Assembly (NCBI RefSeq): GCF_030936135.1
Contig: NW_026777096.1
Span: 1-64,000 of the forward strand
DNA from: Gavia stellata
Taxonomy: Eukaryota > Chordata > Aves > Gaviiformes > Gaviidae
Length of the DNA: 64,000 nucleotides
Direction of reading: 5' to 3'
The notes under the pieces were generated by a model. That model made no database searches, was not told where the DNA came from, and was given only the letters and a program-made list of their open reading frames with translations. Positions 11,521 to 20,814 of the stretch are shown here, in pieces. Positions within the stretch are counted from its first letter, which is position 1, and each line of letters opens with the position of its first letter. A program made the position numbers and the translations under genes.

Positions 11521-13649
11521 TCAAAAGGCAGAGTACCGCGCCCGCTCCCCGTAGGGGTCCCGCTCGAACCGCTGCATGTCGTAGAGGGAGGCCCGGGCCA
11601 CCGAGGAGACCGGCGACAGCTGCCCACGCTCGTACGTGTACGCCTCTCCGACGGTGGTGGCCGCGGCGGCCGTGCGGCGCAGGGGGCTTCTATCCCGGGT
11701 GTAATAGGTGGAGGAGGCGGCCGCCGCGGCGGCGGTGGCGGCGGCGGCGACGGCGGCCGCCGCGCCCGGGGTCGGCAGCAGAGCTCTATCGTACGCGTCT
11801 AGGGTGGTGGGGATGCGGCTGGCCATGGCTGTGGTGGCGGCCATGGCCGAGGACTGGACCTGGGAGTACTGGGCGTACTGGGAGTACTGGGCCATGGTCT
11901 GCTCCGCGTAGGCGTCGTACGCAGAGGCCGTGGCGTAGGAGCGGACGCGGTAGCGCTTGTAGTAGTCGGCCATCCCGCCGTACGCCTCATCGTAATACAC
12001 CGTCTCCCCATAGCCCGCGGTGTAGGGAGTGCGCACGGCTCCGTACTGCTCGTTATAGGCCTCGGCAAAGTCCGCCACTTGCCCCGGGCGATCTACCGGG
12101 CACTCCTTAGACCAGTGCCCTTCCTTCCCGCAGCGGTAGCAGCCGCTCTTGTCTCCCATCCCGGGCGCCGTCCGGAGCCGGCTGGTGGACAACTGCACGC
12201 GCATCCGCTTGCCTTGAGGAGAGAGACGCGAGAGGGGAGAGGCTGTGGTTAACCGCGGCGGCGGGGAGGGCGGCCGGCGCCGGCCGGCACCTCTCCCCGG
12301 GCTCCCCGACGAGCCGCCAGCCGGCACCTCTGCGGGCAGGGAGGGAACCGAACCGCCTCCGCCGGCGACCCCACGCGAGCGGGGGTTTCGCCGCGGTTTG
12401 GGGCAGCACCGCGAGCCGGGGCGGCGGCAGAAGAGCCGCCCCGGCACCACCCGGACACGGGGAGCGGCACTCGGGCACCGGCACAGCACCGCTGGCCACT
12501 GCCAGCCCGGCATCGGGGTCCGGCTGAGGCTCCCCGGCTCCGGTTTTCCCTTTATCACGCTTTTTTCCCCCCACTTCCCAGCCTGCCGGCGGCACAGACC
12601 GGAGCAGGGACACCCCACGGGTCCCGGCTGCGCCACGAGCCCCGGGGCGAGGCCCCGGGGGCGGAGCTCGCGCCAAACCTGCCCGTTTTGGGAGAACTCT
12701 CGCCCTTTTCCTATCCTACAAAAAATGGCGCTACGGAGCCACTCTCTGCCCCGAGACAAAGCCACCGCACTGACACCGACCCCGGGACGTCTCTGCCCAC
12801 CGGCCAAGCGACACGGGAAGCGGCACGGCGCTGCCGGGAGCGCGGTGGGCGCCGGCAGCGGGACGCAGCTCTCTCCGAAGCCGCGTGGCGGACCGCTCAC
12901 CCCCCCCCAGAGCTGAAGCCCAGAGCGCCAAGAAGAAAAAAAGGCGCCGAACGCCCCCGGCCCCGCAGAACGTGGCGGCGGTTGCGGCTGCACCCGTTGC
13001 CCCTCGCGGCACCGGCTGCCGCGCACGAGGTCTGGCGCCAGGCGAAGCCCCCGGCGAGTGACGGCAGCGCGGATCCGGCCCCGCGCCGGCGGAAAACCCT
13101 CCCGTAGCGGCGCCGGAGCAGGAGCTCCCCCCGCGCGCCGGGACGGCCCCGCGCCCTCCTCTCCTACCTGACCTGCTTCCTCCGGGCCCAGCCGGCGCTA
13201 CCTATCCCAGCCCAGGGCCGCGGCCCGGCGCGTCACCTTGGAACTCGGTGTTGTCCAGCCCGCGGATGGCCTCCACCGCGTCCTCCGCCCCGCTCCATGT
13301 GAACGAAGGCGTAATCCTTGACGATGTCGCACTCGATGACGGGGCCGTACTCCTCGAACTTGGCCCGCAGCTCCAGGTTGGTGCAGGCGGGGCTGATGTT
13401 GCCGACGTGCAGTTTGGTGGAGGCCTTGCTCTTGTTCTTGCTGGCCTCCACGTTGATGCAGACGCCGTGCAGCTTGTGGTGGTGCAGGTTGCGGATGGCG
13501 TCCTCGGCCGCCGTCTTGTCCTCGATGTGGACGAAGCCGTAGTTCTTGATGATGTCGCACTCCAGCACCTTCCCGTACTGCTCGAAGAGGGAGCGGATCT
13601 CCTGCTCCGTCGCCTCCCGCGGCAGGTTCCCGATGAACAGCTTCACCAT
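11521..13649 (-). CDS. RBM4: RBM4 copy 1, RNA-binding motif protein 4
   Basis: Two coding exons: 13237-13649 (two RRMs) and 11521-12212 (zinc knuckle and C-terminus). RRM1 starts [10 protein letters not shown] with RNP1 [11 protein letters not shown]2 has LHVGNI and KDYAFVHM. The knuckle is [14 protein letters not shown]. Next come Tyr-rich repeats, an Ala run, DRSPLRR, and the end RARYSAF. RBM4 is a nuclear and cytoplasmic splicing and translation regulator. Expected length is 367 residues (human 364). The run at 13288-13291 has four C where copy 2 has three, which shifts the frame after HMER. Everything else is intact and nearly identical to copy 2, so I favour an assembly error over a pseudogene. 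A donor lies 7 bases after the stop codon. Confidence 0.9.
12213..13236 (-). other. intron of RBM4 copy 1
   Basis: About 1 kb of unique GC-rich sequence, with no tandem array and no second gene. Only the first 25 bases or so next to exon 12212 resemble the intron of copy 2. Confidence 0.6.
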
Positions 13650-14251
13650 CTCGCCCAGCCTGCGCCAGGGTGGGGGAAGCGGTGTCTCAGCGGGGGGCTC
13701 AGCCGAGACCGCCCCCCCGCCGTCCCTGGCTTCACAGCGAGGGCCGGAGCTCGCCCCCGGGCCTGGAACCGCTTCCCCTGCCCGGGAAGGCGCCTCTCCC
13801 CGCGGGCAGGGCCGGGGGAAGGCACCCCCCGCCCTCCGGGGACTCTCCGGTAGCTGGGCCGGGTGGGAGCCCACCCCACGGCCCGGGAAGGCGGAAGGAG
13901 GGGGTCTCCGGCGGGGCTACGGGGGGACGCCTGGGCCCCCCCGAGGCTGGATCCACCTCCCGGGGAGACCCCCGGGCCCTGGCTCCTCTCAAAGGGCCCG
14001 GAGCGGGGGCCAGAGCCAGGGGACCCTTCACCCCCCGGCTCCCGAGCGGGGCCCCGGTCCGGGTTCGGTCCCCCCCTACCCAGGCCCCGGGCCCAGGCCC
14101 AGGCCCGGCCCCGGCTCCAGCCCCCGGTCCCGGTCCCGATCCGCCCCCCAGGCCGCAGGGCCTCATCCCGGAGCCCCTCCAGGCCGCCGAGCCCCGGTCC
14201 CCCCGCCGGTCCCCGTCCCGCTCCCCCCCAGGCCGGGCCGGGGGTTCTCAC

Positions 14252-14570
14252 CGCGGCGCCGCGCTCCCTCTCGCCGGGACGGTGACGGCGACAAAATGGC
14301 GGCGCCTTCGGCTCCACCCCGCGGCGCCCCCTTCCCGCGGCGCCCCGCCCACCGCGCCCCGCGATTGGCGGAGGTCGGCGGGACGGCGCGACACGATTGG
14401 TGGAGCCGCAGCGGGGCAACGCCCAGACCCGCGCCGGACGACGTCAGCGTCGGAGCGCGCCCGCCCGCCCGTCGGCCAATCGCGTGTCGCGGCGCGCCGG
14501 AGGTGAGAGGGCGGTGCCGGAGCGGGGAGGCGGGAGCTTCCGGGCACGTGACGCCGCCGGCGGCCAATCG
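14252..14570 (-). promoter_or_regulatory. RBM4 copy 1 first exon and CCAAT-box promoter
   Basis: A non-coding exon ends at 14252 with a GT donor (gtgagaac). It contains CCGCCATTTTG (YY1-type, complement near 14293-14303). Upstream are four CCAAT boxes in both orientations (near 14364, 14396, 14476 and 14564), an ACGTCA half-CRE at 14441 and a CACGTGAC E-box near 14545. Copy 2 has the same type of promoter at 40069-40300. Confidence 0.55.
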
Positions 14571-14789
14571 GGGCAGGGGGAGTGGCGCGGCCTGGCGGCG
14601 CCGCGGAGCCCGGCGGGGTCGGAGCGGTGGGAACGGCGGAGAGGGGTCGGGCGGGGCGGGGGGGGAGGCCGGGACCGGGGCCGGGACAGAGCGGGCAGGC
14701 CGCCCTCACCGGCACGGGACCCACAGGCCTCACCGGGACCCCCCGCCCTTACCGGGGCCTCGCCGCCAGCGGGAAGCGCCCCCCCCCCG

Positions 14790-15425
14790 CAACCTCCACC
14801 GGGGTCTGGCCACGCCCCTTCGCGCTCCGCAGCCCCGCCCCTCTCCCTAGAGCCCCGCCCCCTCAGCAGAACCCCGCCTCATCCCCTAGGGCCCCGCCCC
14901 TCTCCCGTAGGCCCCGCCCTTCCCCAGAGAGCCCCGCCCCTCAGCATAACCCCGCCTCATCCCCTAGGGCCCCGCCCCTCCATATAGCTCCGCCCCTCTC
15001 TCCTAGGGCCCCGCCCTTCCCCAGAGAGCCCCGCCCCTCGGCATAACCCCACCTCATCCCCTAGGGCCCCGCCCCTCTTCCATAGGGCCCCGCCCCTCAG
15101 CGTAACCCCACCCCATCCGCTAGGGCCCCGCCCCTCCATAGAGCCCCGCCCCTCTCCCCTAGGGCCCCGCCCTTCTCCCTAGAGCCCTGCTCATAGAGCC
15201 CCGCCCATCTCCCCGTGAGCCCCGCCCCTTGCCATTAAGGCCCCGCCCCTCTCCCTCAGGGCCACGCCCCTTTTTGTGCAGCCCCACCCCTCCTGGCACA
15301 GCACCATTCTGTCCGCGGGCCCGCCCCTCCCGCCTTAGCCCCGCCCCTCCCGCCTTAGCCCCGCCCCTCCCGCCTTAGCCCCGCCCCTCCCGTTTTGGCC
15401 CCGCCCCTCCCGCCTTAGCCCCGCC
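14790..15425. repeat. tandem GC-box array upstream of the HARBI1-like gene
   Basis: Dozens of 'gccccgcccct' words (SP/KLF GC boxes) in 20-30 base units such as 'ctccctagagccccgcccct' and 'gcataaccccgcctcatccc'. The last 100 bases are five copies of the 20-base unit 'ccgcccctcccgccttagcc', ending directly at the start codon at 15434. It is both a tandem repeat and a plausible promoter. It may serve RBM4 copy 1 and the HARBI1-like gene divergently. Confidence 0.7.
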
Positions 15426-15433
15426 CCCGGGCC

Positions 15434-17973
15434 ATGTCGGACTCGGTGCTGCTGCTGCGGCGGGTGCGGGAGCGCAGCGGGGAGGCGGCGGCGGCGGCGG
15501 CGGCGGCGGCGGCCGGGGGGGGCCCGTCCCCCCGTCGCAAGCGGGGCCGGCGGCGGCGGTTCTACCCCGAGCACCGGGTGTACCGGGCGCGCTGCTCCTT
15601 CCTGGACCTGAGCGAGGAGCAGGTGCTGCGGCGGTACCGGCTGGACAAGGCCGCCATCGCCGGGCTGTGCCGCGAGCTGGGCGCCGACCTGGAGAGCCTG
15701 ACGGGCCGCAGCCACGCCCTGCCGGTGGCCGTCAAGGTCACCTCCGCCCTCACCTTCCTGGCCTCCGGCTCCTTCCAGACGGCCACGCGCGACACCACCG
15801 GCATCAGCCAGTCGGCCATGTCCAACTGCCTGGCGCAGTTCCTGGAGGCGCTGCAGCGGCGGGCGGCGCGGTACATCGCCTTCCCGCCGCCCGCTCACGC
15901 CGGGACGGCCGCCGGCGCCTTCCCCGGGGTGCTGGGGCTGGTGGGCAGCATGCACGTGGCGCTGCGGGCTCCCTCCGAGAACGAGCCGGCTTACCGCAAC
16001 GCCGGCAACTACCACTCCATGAACATGCAGGTGGTCTGCGACGCCGCCGGCACCATCACCAACGTGGTGGCCAAATTCCCCGGTTCCTGCCCCAACGCCG
16101 CCGTCCTGGAGAATTCCGCCGTGGCCCGGCTGCTGGAGGGGGCTCGGCCCGACGGCGCCTGGCTGCTGGGTGAGGCGGGGGGCGGCGCTATGGGGTGGGG
16201 GGGTCCCAGGGGCGGGTGCCGCGGCCCCAGAGCGGCGGCGGCGACGGTGTGAGCAGTGCGGGGAGAGGCCTGGGGGTCTGGGGGAGCCCTGTGGGTCTGG
16301 GGGTAACTTGGGGGTCTGGGGGAGCCCTGGGGTTCTGGGGGTAACTTGGGGGTCTGGGGGAGCCCTGGGGGTCTGGGGATGACCTTGGGGTCTTGGGGAG
16401 ACCTGTGGGTCTCTGGGGGTAACTTGGGGGTCTGGGGGAGCCCTGGGCTTCTAGGGGTGACCTGGGGGTCTGGGGATGACCTTGGGGTCTTGGGGAGACC
16501 TGTGGGTCTGGGGGTAACTTGGGGGTCTGGGGGATCCCTGGGGTTCTAGGGGTGACCTGGGGGTCTGGGGATGACCTTGGGGTCTTGGGGAGACCTGTGG
16601 GTCTGGGGGTAACTTGGGGGTCTGGGGGATCCCTGGGGTTCTAGGGGGTGACCTGGGGGTCTTGTGGATGACCTTGGTCGGGGGTGACCTGGGGTGACTG
16701 GGTGTCTTGGAGAGACCATGGGTCTGAGGGAGCCCTGGGGGTCCGCAGGAGCCCTGTGGGTCTGGGGGTGACCTGTAGGTCTGGGGGTAACTTGGGGGTC
16801 TGGGGGAGCCCTGGGCTTCTAGGGGTGACCTGGGGGTCTGGGATGACCTGTGGGTCTGGGGGATGACCTGTGGGTCTGGGGGAGCCCTGGGGTTCTAGGG
16901 GTGACCTGGGGGTCTTGGGGATGACCTGTGGGTCTGGGGGTGACCTGGGGGTCTCGGGGAGACCCATGGGTCTGGGGGATCCCTGGGGGTCTGCAGGAGC
17001 CCTGTGGGTCCTGGGGGGGCCCTGTGGGTCTGGGGGATGACCTGTGGGTCTGGGGAGCCCTGGGGTTCTAGGGGTGACCTGGGGGTCTTGGGGATGACCT
17101 GTGGGTCTGGGGGTAACTTGGGGTCTGGGGATCCCTGGGGTTCTAGGGGTGACCTGGGGGTCTTGGGGATGACCTGTGGGTCTGAGGGTGACTTGGGGGT
17201 CTGGGGTGACCTGGGGGTCTCGGGGAGACCCATGGGTCTGGGGGATCCCTGGGGGTCTGCAGGAGCCCTGTGGGTCCTGGGGGAGCCCTGGGGGTCTGGG
17301 GACAACCTGGGGCTCTCAGGGAGACCCGTGGGTCCTGGGGGGGCCCTGTGGGTCTGGGGGATGACCTGTGGGTCCTGGGGGGGCCCTGTGGGTCTGGGGG
17401 ACCCCCAACCCCCCCCCCAGCACCGGGGACGACGACGACAACACGCACCCGCCCCCGCGTCCCCACACGTGCCGCAGCCCCCGCAGCCCCCGCAGCCCCC
17501 CTCGCCCCGTCCCGCTCTCCCCCGGGGGGGTGTGGGGGGTTCCCCCCCCCCTCTGACCGCCCCCCGTGTCCCCCCCAGGGGACCCGCAGCTACCCGCTGA
17601 AGCCGTGGCTGATGACGCCCATCGCGGCGCCCCGCGGCCCGGCGGAGGAGCGGTACAACGCGCTGCACCACCAGGCCCTGGCCGCCCTGCGCCGGACCCT
17701 CGCCCTCCTCAAGCTGCGCTTCCGCTGCCTGGACAAGGGCAGGGGGTTGTCTGCAGTACGCCCCCCAAAAAGTTTGCCAGATTTTTTTGGCCTGTTGCAT
17801 CCTCCACAACATCGCCCTGCGCCGGCGCATGCCGCTGGAGCTGCCCGAGGGGCTCCCCCCCCCCGAAATCGAGCCTGACCTGCCGCTGCCCGCCCCCCCC
17901 GGGCAGATCTCCAGCGAGGCCCGGGCCGTGGCGGGCCCGCATCGTCCAGCAGGTCAAGGACGGCCTCGGCTGA
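15434..17973 (+). CDS. HARBI1-like domesticated Harbinger transposase
   Basis: Two exons: 15434-16169 and 17579-17973. The protein is about 375 residues (human HARBI1 349). It opens with an Ala run (GCG repeat) and a basic GRRRRFYPEHRVYRARCSFL stretch. Then come the helix-rich LTFLASGSFQTATRDTTGIS, the DDE_Tnp_4 core, and the tail LACCILHNIALRR. The catalytic positions are changed: GLVGSMHV where HARBI1 has GVVDCMHV (Gly171), FPGSCPNAAVL where the family has Asp (Asn221), and LRRTLALLKLRF where the third Glu stands (Arg, codon 17690-17692). Exon 2 needs three one-base corrections (near 17584, 17745 and 17930), each fitting one extra base in a G or C run. Because the rest is conserved, I read it as a host gene with no nuclease activity. 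Partners are unknown; HARBI1 itself works with NAIF1. A decaying copy is the alternative. Confidence 0.8.
16230..17400. repeat. 'gacctgggggtcttggggatgacctgtgggtctgg' minisatellite
   Basis: Fills the single intron of the HARBI1-like gene. Units of about 20 bases ('ggggtctgggggagccctg', 'gtgacctgggggtctt') are arranged in longer blocks of 100-170 bases that recur, for example near 16450, 16550, 16810, 16900 and 17060. Confidence 0.85.
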
Positions 17974-17989
17974 GACCCCCCATTTGGGG

Positions 17990-18560
17990 GGCTCCGGCCC
18001 TGGGGGGGGTCCCTGTCCCTCTTGGGGGGGCTCTGTCCCTCTTGGGGGGGGGGCTGTGTTTTTCTTGGGGGGGGTCCCTGTCCCTCTTGGGGGTCCCTGT
18101 CCCTCTTGGGGGGGTCCCTGTCCCTCTTGGGGGTCCCTGTCCCTCTTGGGGGTTCCAGTCCCTCTGGGGGGGGGTCCCTGTCCCTCTGGGGGGGGCTCTG
18201 TCCCTCTTGGGGGGGGCTGTGTCCCTCTTGGGGGGGTCCCTGTCTCTCCTGGGGGTCCCTGTCCCTCTTGGGGGGGCTCTGTCCCTCTTGGGGGGGGGCT
18301 GTGTCCCTCTTGGGGGGGTCCTGTCTCTCCTGGGGGTCCCTGTCCCTCTTGGGGGTGGTGTCCCCTGTCCCTCTTGGGGGGTCCCAGTCCCTCTGGGGGG
18401 GGCTCTGTCCCTCTGGGGGGTCCCTGTCCCTCTTGGGGGGGGGGGGCTCTGTCCCTCTTGGGGGTCCCTGTCTCTCTTGGGGGGGTCCCTGTCCCACTTG
18501 GGGAGTCCCTGTCCCTCTTGGGGGTCCCTGTCCCTCTCTTGGGGGGTACACAGGGGCACA
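17990..18560. repeat. 'ctctgtccctcttgggggg' minisatellite in 3' UTR
   Basis: About 26 copies of a 20-22 base unit, 'tccctgtccctcttgggggg', lie between the stop codon and the poly(A) signal of the HARBI1-like gene. They would be part of its mRNA. Confidence 0.8.
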
Positions 18561-18765
18561 CCTGACCCTCACCCCAACTTTGCATCAGCCACCGGAGTCG
18601 GGGGACGCAGGAGTGGGGGGGCAGCCCCCGCGAGGGGGGGTCCCCATCCCCTACAAGGACAAAGGGGGGGTCCTGTCCCCCCCCGTGGGGCTGCCGCGCC
18701 CCCCGGCGCTCCCCGTTTCGGCGCTGACCCCCCACACACACTTTGTCCGCGCTCGTTTCGGGGTG

Positions 18766-18771
18766 AATAAA
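18766..18771 (+). terminator. poly(A) signal of the HARBI1-like gene
   Basis: AATAAA, about 790 bases after the stop codon and followed by a T run. CCDC87, on the other strand, ends only about 95 bases further on, so the two genes converge. Confidence 0.65.
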
Positions 18772-18864
18772 CGTATTTTTTCAGCAGCGGTGCCCGGGCG
18801 GGGCTGGGGGTGCCGGGCCCCCCCGGCGGGAGGGGGGCACCCCGCAACGCCGCGCTCCCGCGCT

Positions 18865-20679
18865 CTACTGACGCCCCGGCGTTTCGGCACCCGCCAGGCC
18901 GGGGGGGTGACACCGCGGCTGCCCCCCCAGGGCGGCCTGGAGAGCCCCGGCGCGGCGGCGCTGCTGCAGCCGGTAAAGCATCTCCACCGTGTCCCGGCGC
19001 ATCTTCTCGGCGTAGGGGCGTCCCCGGAAGGTCACCGTGTCCCCAAAGCCGTCCTGCAGGCGCTGCAGGGCGGCCGACAGCCGCGCCTCGCACCGGGCCA
19101 GCGCGGTGCGCAGGCGGCCGCGTGCCCGCGTCTCGCTGGCACGTGCCATCGCCGACGCCGGGCCCCCGCGGAATAAGCGTGCGGGGTCGGAGCCGTGCTC
19201 CTCCAGCCGCTCCAGCCGCGCCAGCAGCAGCTCCCGCCGCAGGATGCCGTCAGCTGCCGCCTCCCAGGCCTCCAGCGCCGCCGGCAGCTGCGCCAGGGCC
19301 CGGCCGGCGCCGTACTTCACCGCCATCTCCAGCCTTTCCCGGCTGGGGACGCCCAGCGCGGCCCAGAGCTGGTGCAAGCGTCTCTGCAGTTGCTGCAGCT
19401 CTGCCGGCGCCGGCTCCGGCAGCACCGGCTTCCACAGCCCCTTCTCGTACGGCTCTGCCGGTGCCGGCGCCAGCTCCCGGCACGGCCGCGGGGCTCTCAC
19501 CGGCTCCTCCTCGCCGCCGTCGCTGTCGCGCAGATGGAAAACGGTGTGGAGGAAGTCGGAGCCAGTGGCCGCGACGAACTCAAGGTAGTCGTCGAAGAGG
19601 CGGGTGGTTTGCCGCTCCGCCGTGCCGGGGTGCGCCTGCGCCGCAGCGGCTCGCCGGTGTTTCGGTGTTCCCGCTTGCCCGTGGGGAGCAGATCTGCCGC
19701 CGTGGCTGCCGGCTCGACCAGGGGCTCATGGTGGAACCGCAGCCACTCGGCGGGGGAGGGCCCTGCCCAGCTCCCGGTAGAGCTCCTGCACGCCCAGGGG
19801 GTCCGGCCCGGTGTCCGCCACAGCGTCGCGGCACAGCGGTGGGTACGGCCGCAGCGTCACCTCCTCGGCGAAGGCCCTGCCCGACGACGCCCGCGGCCCA
19901 GCCATGCTGGGCCAGAGGAGCGGGCGCGGGCCGGGGGGCCGGGGGGCCATCGGGGCCCCCCGCCGCGGCGTTACCGGTAGCCGCAGGCCCCGGAGCTGCC
20001 GTAGCCGCGCGTCGTCCTCGGTGCGGCGGGTGAGCGCGGCCAGGAGTGGCGGCAGCCGGCCGCCGGCACTCGCCTCCCTCCGGTCCTCGCCGGCTGCTCG
20101 CCGCGTCAGCCGCCGCAGATCCGCCGTCACCGCGAGGGCGTCCGGTGGGATTTCGGGGGCCGACGTCTCCCCGTGGGGCACCGGCATCACCGGGGCGAGG
20201 CGTCGAGGGGGCAGCGACGCCCCCAGCTCCTCCGGCAGCCGGCGGACGCCCCTCTGCTCCGGCAGCGCGCGGGCTCGGCGCGCATCGGCGGCGGGGGGCT
20301 CCGGGCGGGGGGGTGCCGGTCGCTCCGGGGGTTCCTGGGCTGGCGGCAAAGGCCGGGGGCTGCGGGTCAGCCCCCCCCCGCGCCCTCCACCCCCCCCCGG
20401 GGCGGGTCCGCCCCCCCCCGCGCCCCCCAAACACCGCTGGGGGCCCCCCAAACACCGCTGGGGCCCCCCCCCGCGCCCCCCAAACACCGCTGGGGCCCCC
20501 CAAGCCCCCCCAAACACCGCTGGGGCCCCCCCAAACACCGCTGGGGCGCCCCCCAAACACCGCTGGGGCCCCCCAAACACCGCTGGGGCCCCCCCAAGCC
20601 CCGCGCTCCCCCCCCCCCCCCCGAACAACCCCCCCCCCCGGGCCCGGCGGGCCCCTGCGGCCTACCGCGTCGTTGCCAT
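18865..20679 (-). CDS. CCDC87: CCDC87, coiled-coil domain protein 87 (short form)
   Basis: Identified by position (head-to-head with CCS) and by segments: RRLPEELGASLPPRRLAP, VQELYRELGRAL, HHEPLVEPA, FDDYLEFVAATGSDFLHTVF, then LHQLWAALGVPSRERLEMAV, KYGAGRALAQLPAALEAWE and TVTFRGRPYAEKMRRDTVEM. A small exon, 20666-20679 (MATTR), joins in frame to 18865-20359. Human CCDC87 is a single exon of 849 residues involved in sperm function. Here about 500 residues remain, and the first 300 or so have no match in the window. Two one-base shifts (near 19750-19765 and 19620-19645) break the frame between conserved blocks. Both lie in G/C runs, so assembly error is likely, but decay cannot be ruled out. 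Confidence 0.8.
20400..20615. repeat. 'cccccaaacaccgctgggg' minisatellite
   Basis: About nine copies of a 20-base unit, with some 'cccgcgccccc' inserts, inside the proposed CCDC87 intron (20360-20665). This is where the missing N-terminal coding region would be expected. Confidence 0.85.
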
Positions 20680-20814
20680 GGCGACGGCGCGCCGGAAGTG
20701 GCTCTACGGTTAAATCCCTCCCCACGGCTCATCCACTTCCGGTCCGGTCGCCAAAGAGGTCCGGGCGCCCCCGGTGACCCCCCGCGGGTGGTTCCGGGGG
20801 CGGAGTGCGCGGCC
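20680..20814. promoter_or_regulatory. CCDC87/CCS bidirectional promoter with inverted ETS pair
   Basis: The two start codons are only 135 bases apart and face outwards. CCGGAAGTG at 20692-20700 and CACTTCCGG at 20734-20742 are ETS/GABPA sites in opposite orientation. No TATA box. Mammals have the same head-to-head pair. Confidence 0.6.

Noticed and set aside
11521-13649. RBM4 copy 1 as a processed or dead pseudogene
   Set aside because: It keeps its intron, splice sites, promoter features and UTR exon, and the only defect is one C in a short run, as in many other exons here.
15434-17973. Active Harbinger transposon
   Set aside because: The catalytic triad is replaced, it has an intron and a poly(A) signal, and no terminal inverted repeats or Myb-like partner are visible around it.
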